64,000 nt of DNA, from assembly GCA_023079485.1 (NCBI GenBank), contig CM041084.1, forward strand, positions 62,839,709 to 62,903,708, written 5' to 3'. Below are positions 32,901-47,294 of this stretch, one piece after another (the first letter of the stretch is position 1; every line of letters starts with the position of its first letter). Under the pieces are notes generated by a model. It made no database searches, had not been told where the DNA came from, and worked only from the letters and a program-made list of their open reading frames with translations. The position numbers and the translations under genes are program-made. Source of the stretch: Archilochus colubris. Its lineage: Eukaryota; Chordata; Aves; Apodiformes; Trochilidae.

Positions 32901-34787
32901 TGCATCTGGACTCCTGAGGATATTTCTTCTCAGATCATCATGATCTCACAGTAGGTTACTGTTTAAACATGTCCTTAACAACATACTGCTGACCATCTCT
33001 TTTCTTCCAAAATAGCTTTGCAGAGGTGGTGAATTCAGTTTTTCAGCAATGGCAAACACATGGTGAAATACTTGTTGCAATCACAAGCTAGTAGCATGAA
33101 CTACCCTTAGTGTAGTTTTATGTTTATCTAAATTTTAAAACATAAAGAGATGCAATAAGAAATTAATAAATGAAGATATGAATGAATGCAATGAAGAAGA
33201 AATGCCCAGTACCTGCTATGTATCTATTGACATTTTCTGATATTAAGTGAAGAAACACTGAAATGAACAGCTTTTTTACCAATTCTATAAATACTCTTTT
33301 TTAAAGATAGGAGACATCAGGCCATACATTTAGAAACCTAGCGTACTTTCTCTGCAACTATATGCTGCATCAGTTTTGGCTTCCTCTTCTTATTCCACCC
33401 ATTTAGGCTGTAAACGTTTGGTGAAGAAATGATCTGGCACTTGTTCTGCACAACACCTCTAGCAAAGCAAAACAAAGCAAAGCAAATGCATTCTCAAAAA
33501 ATTTCCAAGTGCTTTCACAACATCACATCTGTCCTCCCAGGCTGCCAGCAGAGGGCAACACCCGGCACCCTTCTACCTCACAAGAAGAGAGGCAACAACC
33601 ATGAAAGCAACAATAATGCTGCAGCTCAGCAGACAAAACCCGTGCAAAGCAACTCAAAACAAGACTTTATCTGATCCCTTCATTTTCCACCCTTGACTGC
33701 TGAATTCCATTGCTGGCATCAGTGGCAGCTTCTCAAGCACCCATTACTGAAGAGTTGGGCGTGGATGCAATGGGGATGTGGTGCCTAACACGTGTACAAT
33801 TCTTGTTGAGGGAACTCATTCCTTCTTAGAACTTCCATTGTGTATAAGTCTTTTTTTTTTGTGTGAATCCCTTGCCTTGCCCTGCTGAATGTGTAACACA
33901 CGTGCAGTGGGTTGGAGAACCTGGATTGGGCTCTTTTTCCAGTCACTCCTCTCTGCAGTCAAGAGCAAACACATACTGGGATACTAGAAGGAGCTCCTAT
34001 CCTACCTAGGGCTGAGCAGCTTCATGAGGTTTAGAAACTCAGATGAAATCCTGGCCCCAGAGGAACAAAAAGTAAAACCTCTGCGAAATTTGTCAGGTTC
34101 AGGATTTTGCCATGTGTCATCTGGCCCGCTGCTATCAATACTGCTGTGCAAATGGGAGTTGTCCAACCTCTGGGTGCTTTTCAACCCCCAAAAATGTTTT
34201 TAAGCACAGTACCAAGACGCTGCTGGCTGCCTGGCCACTAACACAGTTCTCCCAAAGAGCATACCAGTTGTACACATAAATTATATCTCTCTATCTTATG
34301 ATCAGGATGCCATTTATTTTGGTCCTAGGAAAAAATAACAGATGGAAACCCAGTGTATAACAGATCATTGCACGTGATATGGCATCTTACTGAGACTATC
34401 TCAGATTTCTGTGTGGGAAACAACTGTATGAGGAGGGAAGTCAGTGTTAGTAGCACATACAGAGGACAATAATTTCTACTAAGTTTTGAAACATGGTTGT
34501 ATCCATTTTTCTTAGTACTGATGATGCGCGTTCCATTTATATGCAAACATACGTAACAAAGAAGCCTTTTCCTTAGCACTACTTCATAGAATGCAGTACT
34601 GCAGATTGGGTTTCATAGAAAACCAGTCTTTCCAGACAAAGGGCAGAAATGAACAAAAACGTTTATAGAACCTTGACAGCTCTAGGGAATAGCTTTTGCT
34701 GTATTTGCTGGTACTTACTATTTATATTTACTTGGTCACACATGTTGTTTTTTAAGTTTAATCCCTGCACTTAAAATACTTTCTCTT

Positions 34788-34992
34788 TGGAAGGAATGGC
34801 GCAGTGGTTAGGCTCGGGACTCTCAGATCCTGTTTCAAATTCTCCGTTTGCTTTCTGGGTAGCAATATGTACATGTATCTTTCATCACAAGGAAGCTATT
34901 CCAAATTTTAATGATGTAACCTCATCACAACCCAGCAGAGTGACAACTCTTCCTATTGCTTCCACTTTGCAGATGGGAATAAATGAGTTGAG
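34788..34992 (+). mobile_element. Probable tRNA-derived SINE relic (MIR/CORE-SINE-like)
   Basis: TGGCGCAGTGG at 34797-34807 matches the pol III box A consensus. After TTAGGCTCGGGACTCTCAGA, a degenerate box B GTTTCAAATTC follows at 34832-34842. The order of phrases (GCAGTGGTTA...GGACTC...CAAATTC) resembles the tRNA-like head of MIR-type CORE-SINEs. About 120 bases on, CACTTTGCAGATGGGAATAA resembles the tail-side phrase of such elements. The box A to B spacing is a little short, suggesting a small deletion. It cannot fold as an intact tRNA. SINEs are rare in birds, so this would be an ancient amniote insertion. A chance match remains possible. Confidence 0.42.
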
Positions 34993-37900
34993 TTCTTCAG
35001 GGGATGCTGCAAATTGGTAGTGGCAGCAGGTTGCAATAAAATGCCATACTGAAAACTGTGTTGTTGAGGAAAAAGCAGACATCCTCTTCAAAACACCAGC
35101 AATATGGGGAAGAGGCTGGAGTGTGGACAACTGGAAGCTGCTGCTAGTTCGGTTACCAGAACTGAATTTCAGTCAATACCCTGATCACTCTATTTAATGT
35201 TCTCACAAGCTTTTCAGCGCACTGGCATGACCCATCCAGAAAAGAAATCAACCAGCAAACCACAAAAAACCAAGCACACCTTCACATGAAGTAACAGAAA
35301 GAGTTAAGTTTCATCAATCAACACAATTCATAATTTATTTTTTTAAAAGTGTTGAGTTGCACATAGTTTAATGCCATTATTCACTTGGCTTTAACATAGA
35401 AGTGAGGTCTTTCAATCCCCTAAAACTGAAAAATAACTGCTCATATTCTCTTTTTTCATACTAACATTGATGCTGATATCACTGAAAACTCAGTAGAAAG
35501 CTCTAGCAGTTTCTGATTGACTCGGTACTTTCCAGGCAATGTTACCTTTCAGATTCATTAACGACAGATTTTACTCCTGAACTTTGTCCCCTGATGTTTG
35601 TGAAATGACCCCAATCACACAGGCTATCTCCCCAGTCCTGGCAAATCATCCTGGCTTCAGTTTGTTTTAACACTGCATTTCTCTTTGGGTATGTTGTCCT
35701 TAAGTCACCCCAAAGAGAGACCAAGGATTAAGAGGGATTCTTGGGGAGAGCAGAGATAAAACAGGAGGATAAAGGCAAGAAACTATTTGTCTGCAATCCT
35801 GTTAGTGGAGAAAATGCTTTACAAGGTTACCTTGTGGGGAATATGCCCTGTCCAATAGTATAAAAATCCTCCATGCAGCTGCTCAGTAAAATCCCAAAGT
35901 ATAAAATACTTCTTTGAAGCCAAATTAATGATCCATAGCACGTTGGAAAGCATTTCTTCTGACATTTCTGTAGACACAACGTTCTTTCACCCTTCTGCCT
36001 TTCAGCAGAGCCTCAGGAATAGAATTGCTTGGATTGATAAAACTCAGGAATAGAAAACAGCGGCAGGGATTGCCACAATGGAAACTACAATGAGGAACAG
36101 AGGGTGTATATTGTGCTCACAGCCATTCTTTCTAAGTAACACTAGGCTGAACACTTGGGGATATAATGGAGGTATTTTGTGCCCATTCTAATACGGGTTA
36201 AGAATAGAAATAACAAAGAATGTAATTCTCTTCATCTGGTTTCTTAATGCTTCCTCTTGGTTTTATCTGGTTAGTTTCCCTTTTGTCTAGCAGTAAAGTT
36301 TTAATTTGTAACATTTGGTCTATGGAGAACTAAAGATGGTCTGCATTTATAAACTGCTGAACACTATCATAAAAATCTTCTGCATGACCTGAATGACCAC
36401 CTTGAAACAATGGAATTTCTGTTGGTTAAACACTGTCCCTCCCAGTAAAATAAATTTTTTACCAAACCAGGAAGGTTAAAGAATAAGAGACAACTAACAA
36501 CAGAGCCCATTCACAGAGCTGGAGAGGTATGAAAATCTCCTGGCCCTTCAGCAGAAGTTCTGCATTACCAGTGGCAGTTTCAGCCTCTAAGGCAATCTGG
36601 AGATCCTGAAAGCAATTCCAGCTCTCCCAGGCTGTTGCTTACCCTCCAGTGGCTGTGCCTTTCCCTAGAGATCTGCACACAACTACCAGGGGCCAGGGCA
36701 CTCACTGATGGCAATGCCCATAGGATCACCAATAATTTCCACATAAAAGTCTCCCAAACTCTGTATGCATTAGCAGGTGGTACATACCAAACGACTTTCT
36801 CCCAGTTCCTTCATATTTTACCCAGCCCAGTATTCTAAACAGACAGAGCTCCAAATACTGCTACCCTGTGGGAAGGAGTTGGTTGCATAGCCCATTCTCC
36901 CTTTCCTACCTACGCCCTTTAGTGGGGGGATCACACCTAGGAGGAATGTATGAGGTTTCTTCCAGGTTATCATGTTGCAGAGAGAGATGGCTTTCCCATT
37001 TACAGCTACTGTTTCTCTAAGGTGTGCTGATTAAACAGCTATGACATTGCTTCTCTCCTCTTCTGCGAGGCCAACCCATAGCACTTTCTCTAGGGTGATA
37101 AAGCACAGTGTCTCTAGACTCTGCTCTGCTAAAAAAACCTCATGAAAGATCATACATGTAAAACCCCTGCCTAAGAGCATCTGAGACCCAAGGGGTACCA
37201 TAACGCCCAAATGTCACTGAAGAAGGAGGAGTCATCATTTAAGTTACTATGAGTTGTTTTCAGTGCCTCTTGATCCTGGGCAGACTTTGGCTCATGTTGT
37301 TTCACATGTTGCACACAAAGACAGCCTTCGTGCCCATGAGCTACATGCCCAGTGACTGAGGATCTGACAGTTTTTGAACAAACTCAGAGAAGCTTCCAGT
37401 AAGCTTCCTTCCTTCTAAGGAGTTCCAGTAAGACCCACTTTTGGCCTAAAAAAATGTGTGAGAGAGATTGCAATGGTGGCTTCAGACCTGCAGATACATG
37501 GGACTGTGGAACAAAATGTATTTATCAATGCACCTTGTAGGGGAGCACCACACCCACCACGGGACAGCTGCTGACCTCAGGTGCAGAAGACTTTGATTTG
37601 CCTTATCACAACATCCAGACTTAGACCACAACAGGTATCAAGCTCAGCCCCTTCTTGAACTCAGCATATGAATCCAGTGAGTGGATTTTAAATGCCTGGA
37701 TGTCTTTCCAGCCACAGTCCTTTGTGGCATAGTAAAAACCCTTTCCTTCCTCCTCAACATATGCTGGAGCCTATAGAAACCAGTAAAGCATCCCTGCAGA
37801 GGTGCTCAGTGACCCTGAACAGTCTCAACAGGTGCATTGCTCTTGCAGAAAACAAACATTACTGTGTCACTATTAATATACCAGGAGTATGAATGGCCTG

Positions 37901-40900
37901 TGCACCTTTGTTTGCGTGGGAAGCATAAATTATGGAGTTCCCAGGTTTGGAGTCATCACCTCTTGCAGCTCTAACAGAGCTGTTTCTGGGGACAGCCTAG
38001 ACACAGGACCACAGGCCCTTGGGCTAAGTGAGGAATGAAGACCCAGGGGTCAGGCAGTCAGAGAAAGGTGTGCATGGATGCTGTACAGATGAAGGTTACA
38101 ATGCTCTGGTGACCAAGAGGGTTCACAAATCAGGGAAGAAAATAAATTAATCACACTTCTTCCAGACTACCTGGCTGAAGAAGTTCTTCCATCACTAGCC
38201 TCCTGTGCTGTTGCACGGACAAGCTGCTCACTCCCTGCTCACTTCAAGGCAGGAGCTGTTTATTGTTTCAGATGTAAGAATTCAAAATGGCAAGTCAAAC
38301 TGACTTCCTGGGAGGTGAAAAGAGAAGAAGTACAGTCAAACAGTCCCTCTACTCAGCATCAGGTCTGTATTCACCGTAGCAAAGATATACTCTGCAGGGC
38401 TAACAGTTGTGGGGTGATATGTCTCAACAACTCTGTTTTTCCTCTGGATAGCTCTGGAGCCACACACAGCAGAAAAATAAGGTGCACTTTTGCAGCCAGC
38501 AAAAAGGAGTGCAGATCATGAACCTGTGGACAGAAATCATGCTACCTACAGTAGGCACAAAACCTCATTCCCTTCCAGCTCTTAGCCTGACCACAGCTGC
38601 TATTTCCAAGCCACGCTTGCTGGATGAGAAAAGGGGAAAGACAATGAAGGTAAAGCTCTCTATGCTGACTTATCTCAGGACCTCCTGATTTTCTGCACAA
38701 CTAAAGGAAACAGTGACCTTGAAACCTCTCCCTCCTGGCTAGAAGATCTCTAGAAGGTGAAAAAGGCATTGATTCAAACTTACCTGTGATCTCATCAATT
38801 TATGCTTTCATTCATCAGGCTCCACCACTCCTGCCACGTGAGTCTTGGCTGAGCAGTGCAGAACGAAAAGAGAAAATATGAGGCAGGTAACATTATTACC
38901 ACACTCACTCCAAACTCACACAGCTGTGCTACAAACCTGTACCTTCTCTAAACTACTGATGCAAAGGAGAGGTGGCCAGAAGACCTATACAGACCTCACA
39001 CATATTGAGTGTACAGGGACAAGAGTGGAGAAAGCCTGCATCCTCTACAGTCATGGAGAAAACAATGATAAAGCAAACCAGAAAGGAAAACACCCCAATG
39101 CTGACAGCTTAAGGGAAGGAAGATTAGCTTTTTATTGCCCCAAAGGGGTTATGCCTGTGCGTGGTGAAACCGTGGCCATTAGCAACAGAGAATACATGTA
39201 GGAAGTGTTACCACCCATGACATCCTTTGCAGCCACCAGGGAGTCCAGACCTCACACGGGGGTAACATTTTTTTCTGCAAAATGCTCTGGTGAAGAAGGC
39301 ATTCCCCCACCCTTCCCCACTCCTTCCCCTCCTTTTGCACTTCAGGCAACCAAGGCAAGAAGAATCAGCTGTGACCATAACCTCCCACCAGTGCCACAAT
39401 GCAACTGCTATTGGCCCTGATACAAGGAATCAATTAAATAGACTGCCCCTCGGCTGATGAGACCACCTTTCTACTCTCAGGGGAGTCCCATATATCCTGT
39501 CTCACCTTTTGTGTTGCCTAGTTGGGTCCTTTTCTTTTGGGCCCACACTGCTCCTGCTGGCCAGTCACTACTGTAAGGTAGACTGCATCTGGATGCCTGA
39601 GCAGGAGAGCATGGAAAACCTCTGCTGTCTTCTGCTGCACCAGACTTCTTCCAGATTTGCCTCCTTCTCACCTGTTTTCCATCCAAAACTTACCTCTCAA
39701 AACCCAGGAAAAAGCACATCTAAGGAAGTGCCCACCCTGCTGCACAGAGCAACAATTGCTTAACACTGTCCCCCATGGCACAGGGGTAGGGGCCATGGCA
39801 AGCCTGAGAGGGTGCAGCCCAAGCTACTCCTCACTCAATGTGGCACTAAAACATTTTTCTTTTCTAAAGCACAGATAATGATCAAGCAAAAACTTCTGAA
39901 AGTCTTTGGAAAAATTACTATTAGAACAAACAAGGCTGGCACTTCATGTTGCTGTGACAGAGCTCCCCGCTTCTCTGCATGCAAGCGGCTTGCCCTGCCT
40001 CTTCTGCCATCTCCTCAGGGTCTCCCATGGAAGCTGTGTGGTCTACAGGCCTCAGAGGTACCATTCAAACCCACACAGCATTCAGCAGCATGCTGATTCA
40101 TCCTCAGGGGCTGTACCTACTCCCCACCAGAAGATCCACGCTGTAAAAGGCAGGTGAGGCACACACCTGATGATACCACACAAGATGTTGGAGCACTGTA
40201 TCACTGCCTATCGATCGACCTGTTATACCCTACACAGAGGAAAAAAAAAAGATGCTCAAAGCAAGCCATCTTTTGCAGGCATGACAGCTGTTCCACCACT
40301 TTCTGGCAGGAGCCTCAGTTCATACTGCGGCCTTATCACTCTCCACCCCATTCCTGCAGCTCCTTTCCATCATGGACTACCTCCAATTTAGGAAGGTTGA
40401 TGGGAGCCCCATGACACCTTGCAATCATTGCACAGCATTGCTTTCCTGCCCCATTTTCATAATGCTTTCTGCCTACTGGCCTCTTTTCTGGGCCACCTTT
40501 AAGCAAGGGCAATGAAAAGAAACAGAGGATCTAGAAACACTGGACTCGGACATCGTCTTTAACTGGTCATTAATGGCATGGAAATGGAAACAGATTAGCA
40601 TCTGTGGCATTCCAGCCTTCACTATCCAGCTTGCTCAGGCCTACTCCTTGCTTTCACACAATTGATTAGTTTGAATAAACTTCATCACAAAGGCATACAT
40701 TCAATTTAACTATCCTCTGTGGCCTCTCATAACATGCTTCACAGGTCCCATTCTCAAGACTCATAGTGATGAGCTCAGTCCCCTAAAGCCTCAAATCCCT
40801 TATTTAACAAGCACCTTTGGATTTCAGTACAACATTACACAGCTGACAAAGCAGCAATTAAAAAGAAATATTTTTAAAAGGTAGGGATGGTGAGAGAATA

Positions 40901-43900
40901 ATCAGATACAATTGCCAGATCGTTGTGTTAACCAAGGACACCAGAGAAGTACAGCTGATTCAGCCTCATCACCACTTAATGTGAATAAACAGCTTACGAG
41001 TGGGAGAGGCTGAAAGGGGAGCAGCCTCCTTCCCTGTCATGGGAGAGGGAATATGATGATCATCAAGTACCAGAAAAGCTCCTGTTTGTGAAACACATGA
41101 AGTGAAGGAGCCTGCCACTCCTCCCCACAGCTTCCCAGAAGTGATGGTGAGCTCCTGGAGCAGTCTCTCTCATCATGCCATCTCACGGTAAGTCTCACAT
41201 CATCTTCACAATGCAGAATCACAACCGGGTTAAAAGACAAAAGCTTTCTGACAGCCTGTTCTTTTGGATGCCTCTTTTTTCTGGATGTACGACCAAAGCC
41301 CTTATGCTTGTCTTTTCTGAAAAGCATCCTGGAACCTAAGCTAGTGCTGTCAGCCTTTCCCAGAGCCACATGAACAAGCCTTCAGGTTCTTAGAAGTAAC
41401 GAAACACAGTCCACCCACCTCAGGGAGGAAAAAGGCTTTCAGGAAACAGTGCAGTGTACCACTGCAGAGCATCTCCTCTCCCATGGCAGGTGGTTTCTGC
41501 AATGGACATAGGTGCACAGCTAAGTCCCAGGTCTCTTGGCATGGCAGCTTCCTCCCAGCCTCTGGCCACCCACATGCCATTGGTGAAAAAGAGGTTGATA
41601 GCCCTGATGTACAGCAAACTGCTGAAAGGAAGGGCTGACTAATCATACCCTTTAAGCTGCTCACCTAACAGCTGCTGTCACTTAAATTAAAACACTGACC
41701 ATTACTTTTGGTCCCTGGCAGCCTATAGAGAGGCAAGGTTGTATTTTTCTGTTAGCTGAGAAGCAAAATCATCTGTGCACTCTTCACCTCACCCTTCCCT
41801 TACCAGTAAAGCCTAACTATCAAGCAAAAAGGACTCCAGCAGAGAAGAAGTAAGATGGAGTGCAGTCTTCACCCTCCAGCATGAGATGGGCTGGCTTTGC
41901 CCCTGCAGAAGTGCTACCATGCATCTCCACCACCAAGCTCTACATGGTCAGATGATTGGTCATGCATCTGCAATACAAAGGTCTTGCAACTATAGGAAAG
42001 AGCCAGACTGCTCTCCCTAGAGGTTTGCCCTCAAAGGACAGTTTTACAAGGACTGGACACAGGAGAATGGCTTTTGCCAGTTTGGCAGAGCAATTTCTAT
42101 TCCCTGGGTTCCACAATCAGTTTTCTTTTCATAAATCTGGCCTGGAAAAATGACACCTGAAGGTTAGGTTTAAGGCAAGTCACTATCCCTCTAATAAAAA
42201 CAACTTGAAAAGATATGCATAACAATGATACAAATATCTTATGTCAAACAGCTCATAAACAGCAAAATCCAAACTCTCCTGGAAAGTGTCCAAGATTGGA
42301 CTGGATTCTGGATCTGACGTTTGATATACCTTCCCTCCTTTTTACTGGGAGTATGAGAGCATCATGGTCACTCAGCTCAGTCCTCCCCTCATGTTACTGG
42401 CCTGTGAACACAGGCCTCCTTTAGGTTGGCATCAACCAGCCTAGCTTCTGTAAACAAACTTATCAGATGTTTAAAAGTAAAACAGAAGGGAAATGGGCCA
42501 GGAAATTTTCCAGTACAGTACTGAATGAGCGTTTCAAGTGGTAGAGACCTCAGGAGTCCCATAGCTAACACTGCTGGGAAACAATCCCCTGCTAACAAAG
42601 ACATAAAAAGACCCACCCAAGTAGGAGAAGGGCTGCAAAGCTAAGGAACTAGGAGAAAGCTGTGAAAGAAAATACATTATTAAAGGGAAAAGGAAAAAAA
42701 TCAAAGCAAGAACACCGAAGAGGAAAGAAATAAGTCTCCAGGATTAGCAGGGAGAAGTACAGGTTTAAGAGAGATCCATTGTGTCAGTGCAGCTTCATAA
42801 AAGCTTACAACACGACCTTTAAAAATAGCTTTATTTCTATTGCCAAAGCACCACCACAACCTGCATCAAATAAAGTTACAACCCGTCAAGGAGCTGAATG
42901 CAGTGGCTTTAATGGGATTTTATGATACTCAGTAACCTGCAAGGCCAGATCCCTCCCACAAATCGCTGAATTGTCTAGGAAAACACACAGGAGGAAACAA
43001 CAGTAGAATCACCCTGAAGAGTTATACTACGCACAATCTTTTACGTATCACTGAACATTATCAGCTGTTCTTGGGTGTTTTGGGGTGGAGGGGCTACCCT
43101 GTTTTTCAGTGAAATGTTCTGGGTGTGCATACCACCAAAAAAAACCCACCTCAAATAAACCCAAAAACCAAAAAAAAAAAAAAAGGAGTTGCTTACAATA
43201 GAAAAGACAGAGTCACTTGTAATAGGGAAGAAAAGACCCTGCAAGTTGCTTCCTGCTGCTCAGTAGGCTGCCTATCAGCGAGGACTGTGGAGCTAAGCCA
43301 AGTTTGAACTCACCAGTGGTAAGGTTTTTATGAGCAGATCAGCCTGGCAGCCTTGCCCACATGAGTGTTTGTCACAAGGCTGACAATCCTTGCTCAAGGG
43401 AATTGAGACCAGGACTGAAAGGGATGCTTGTAGGTCAGGTTTAATCCTCAAGAGCCTGTGGGTGGGTGAACAAAGAAAGGGTGGGTGTGTACGTAAAAAT
43501 AAAAGACCGCAAGACACCTGGTTCTGAGTACTGCTACCAGCCTATTCCTTCCAACACCATTAATAGCATGCCAGACTTCACAGAAACAAAAGCAAGCAGC
43601 CAGGCTCTTCCTCCCTTGAACAATAACACAGAACAGTAAAACAGAAGCAGAGACGGATTCAATTAGCCCAAGATCTTTTTTGATAAAGGTTACTCAAATA
43701 GGCCACGTATGGAAGCTCTCCGCATCTACAACATTTCTGCACTGTTATTTGTAATAATATGACACCTCAGCTTGCAGAAGATGCCACACTGGATACTAAT
43801 AGCAGATTTATTATTAGATTTTCTGCATGGTTACATAAGCCTGCAAAAGGGGAAAAATGTAAATGATTCAAGAAGATATTCTTCCTGTGGTTCTCATGAA

Positions 43901-45400
43901 ATCTTTAGTATCTCAAGATTGACGACGATCCCTCCTGGCAAGAAACAATCAATTTTTATGCTTCATTAAAAGACTTCTTCTAGTACTTTTAAGAAAATGC
44001 CCAAAGGCAACTCAAGCAAGGAATATATATTTTTAATCTAAACATTTTGGGCAAGATTTTACTCTCCTATCTTTCAAGCTCTTCTAAAATAAAACGAAGC
44101 TGTGCATGCAACTTTGTGTTTATTTCTTCCTCATAATCTAACTACAATCTGAGGACATGTCACCCTACCTAAACGCAGCTGCATGAGGAGACATGAGTTT
44201 CAAAAAAGGACACAGTAAGGGCAAAAGCAAGGGAGGTATGCTCAGTCTCTGGTAACACTGAGGCAAAAAGACTCCAGCCATAATACAAGCACATAACTCA
44301 AAGTCAGACCAGCCAGAGTAACTTACTCGTGTCAATGTCATGGCCGCAGGCACTCAAGAACCTGTCCAGCTGTGTGACCAAGAACACATCTCTTCCATTA
44401 TCCAGGAATGCATGGGCTATAGCAGCGATCTTGTAAGCACATGGTGACTGTATAATCCCCAGAGGACCTTTTCCCTGGAATCAGTCAGTGGCACACACCA
44501 AAGTCCATTACTGCATCCGCCAGATCTAAGCCTGCTGACCTCCTTCTAGGAATATAGCCTAATATGACACAAGCTCAAAGCTAAGCCACCACTATTAACC
44601 AAATTTTTCCAGTGTGAGCTTACAGGTCACTCAGCCAGATCACAGCACTGCACCCACCATCCTACAAAGCAGCAGATGCAGGAAGAGTTTACCACACACT
44701 ACAGCATCTCTCCTTACCTGTCAGTGAGCAGAACACTAATTTAGCTGTCATGAGTCTCATGCTTCACTGCTGTGCAAATGGCATAGAAGTTACTGGTGCA
44801 CAGGGTCTGCTCACAGATTAGATAAGTAAGATAAATCTAACAGGTTCAGAGGGCTGGCTGCCAAGTGAGCAAGAATCATAGTTCTTCTCTCTTTAAACAT
44901 AAATGGTGTCCAGCAAACTTATGTTTTGGAGGACACAACGCTCTTGCCTTCATGCGTTTGGAACAGTCCCCAGCCCAGGGCAAGCCTCTGGCACCAGCAA
45001 GGAACTAGGTGGACATCACCAACACAATATAAGGTTTTGTTGTTGCACTCAGCTCATCTAACCCACCTAAGAAAGTGTGATAGTTGGCTTACCTTGTCTC
45101 TGGTAAACATAGTACTTCCATAACTCACACACAAATACATGTAGTATCCTATGAGACACTCATTGAATTACCCATGAGGAAAGTTTTAGGGTTCTGTAGC
45201 AACGTACTTTCATCTACTAACAATTTTTTTTTAAAAAAGCAACTATTGCTAAACCTTTGCAGACAGAGTAAACTGTGGCAAGGATTTTTAGATCCTGTAT
45301 CCTGGTTGTGGTACAGGAGGCCAAATTCAACCTTGTTTCTTCACCTGAACCACATCCAGCAGGAACTATTTTCAACCTCTACACCCGTGATACCATAGCA

Positions 45401-45420
45401 TATGGTACCATGGTACCATA
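45401..45420. repeat. Perfect 20-bp palindrome (GGTACCAT repeats)
   Basis: The sequence is made of two overlapping GGTACCAT units and is identical to its own reverse complement over 20 bases. It lies between two direct copies of TACCATAGCA (45391-45400 and 45414-45423). Confidence 0.85.
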
Positions 45421-46919
45421 GCAAAGCTGTGACATAAAAATGATGCTTGTATGAGGCAACTACTATGTCCTGGAGAAGGAAAGGTGCTTTTTTAAGCCCT
45501 CAAAGACCAGAACTCAGGGCTTCTATCTTGTGGCCTCTGTTTGCAAGAAGTAAAACTATTCTGAGCACTGCAGGTCCTTGAATCCCCCCACGAATTTCTG
45601 TAACTCTATGAATACAGGATTTTCAAGAAAGCCTTTTTTTGTCCTGCACTGCTTCATGAAGGCATTCCTGTAATGATGGGCAGCTCTGCACAAATATTAG
45701 AGTCCATCTGCATCCCTGCTCAGTTCACCACTGAAAACGGACTTTGTGCAGATCAGGATTTTGAATCTCACCATCTTGAGTTCGGCTGCTAAAGCTGTTT
45801 TTAAGAAATCAGAAAAACGCTTGATTTTTAGATGAGCTGAGCAGCTGCATGTTCTTGTTACTTAAACAGAAGATGCAAGGTTCAGCACCTTTGAGGATCA
45901 GACCAGCTTTATTTAGGTCCCTAGCTTCAGTCACCCATAGAAGAGCGAAGTCAAGTGAGATTCACATCCTTTTCAAAGTGTCATGCTTTTTATACATGCA
46001 AACGATAAAGCTGCCTGTATTAGTGAACACAAAACCTGAAACTGCATACTTGGAGCCACTTGTACCACCGACATCCCACTTCTAAGTAGCTCCATTCAAA
46101 TGTAAATGAGACACATTGCAATTTCAGGATTATTTACTACATTTGTTTAGTACAATCACCTTGCAAGAAGTCTTTAAGCACTTTATTTGCAAAGAGCTGC
46201 AAAATTTGCCCCTAGGAAGGTGGATACAATGAGTCTAATTTTTTTTTTTTTAAACACAGAAAAATTTAAGCAGAACAAAAAAAAAGCCTCAGAAAAATAT
46301 TCGTGGAAACCTGGAAGAGAGACTTAAGATCCTTTTGAAAATGCAGCTCTCAAACCAGAAGGAAAAATGCTTGCTCGCTCTTCACACAGGTGTAAACTAC
46401 CTGCATTCATGGGGGTGCAGGAAGCAAAATGAGATAAAAACTTAGTGTACCTAGATTGTAACCAGGTTATTGTATTAATTATTTACAGTCTTGCCTTAAG
46501 AGGATGTAGACTTTTTTTTGCGTATGCACATTTGGATTTTTTTATACCTTTATAACTGCTGATATAAAGAGATTTGTTCTTTGCCTCAGAAGAAATGATC
46601 TGATTCTGCCTTCATTTACACTGATCGAGCTCTTAAATCCAACAGTTACACTGCTGTAAAATTACTATTATCAAGGGGAAGAACGTTCTAAAATTATCCC
46701 TTCTGTAGAGAGTACGAAGCCTGAAACTTTCAGTGCTTTCAACACCATTTTATCAGGACTGTGATCTCGGCATGGCTGGTAATGCAGCAGCCGAAGCCAT
46801 GAAAGGGAGCTTTGTGCCCAGCTACACACCAGGCCATGTAAGACTTCCAGGTTTTTGACTGCCCAACAGGGCTGTTGCTCTTAGTAACACGGCAAGATTG
46901 ATTAGGTACAATTGGGAAG

Positions 46920-46942
46920 AAAAAAAAAAAAAAAAAAAAAAA
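46920..46942. repeat. A23 homopolymer
   Basis: Twenty-three consecutive A bases about 350 bp upstream of the third CR1 fragment and not part of it, since CR1 lacks a poly-A tail. Confidence 0.9.
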
Positions 46943-47294
46943 GGCATTTAAAAAGACAGCAGTGGAATAAAGTTCCTCCTCTATGTAAACTGCTACATCG
47001 CATGCAAGTGAAAAATGCCAAGTTGTCAAAAGAGGCAAAGGGCAAAGTGCTTAAATATTTCAGATACTTGTAGGAAGATTCAGAGATTTGTTTATAATGG
47101 GAGATACCTCAGCCCTGTCTGATCCAGCATGAATACAGTGTGATATCTCTGGTGAACCACACATGAACCTGCAACTGTGTCTCCAGCCTATGACCCTGTG
47201 AAGGCAAACCCAACTACTTTCACTATTGATGCGATGTTAGATATTATTCTGTTTTCTGCTGGCACTTCACTCCCATCAGTGGAGGCTGAACAGC

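Larger units (their letters stand above)
18629..34787. other. Intronic sequence, no gene seen (about 16 kb)
   Basis: AT-moderate unique sequence. The only notable patches are poly-A at 21554-21577, an ATTC tandem repeat with an adjoining A-tract at 22095-22139, and A15 at 29906-29920. ORFs here are all under about 125 codons and show no recognisable domain. Confidence 0.6.
34993..47294. other. Intronic sequence, no gene seen (about 12 kb)
   Basis: No conserved ORF on either strand. It holds a 20-bp perfect palindrome at 45401-45420 and A23 at 46920-46942, and is otherwise apparently unique sequence. Confidence 0.6.

Noticed and set aside
34790..34860. An intact tRNA gene
   Set aside because: Box B is degenerate, the box A to B spacing is wrong, and a full cloverleaf cannot be drawn. 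A SINE relic fits better.
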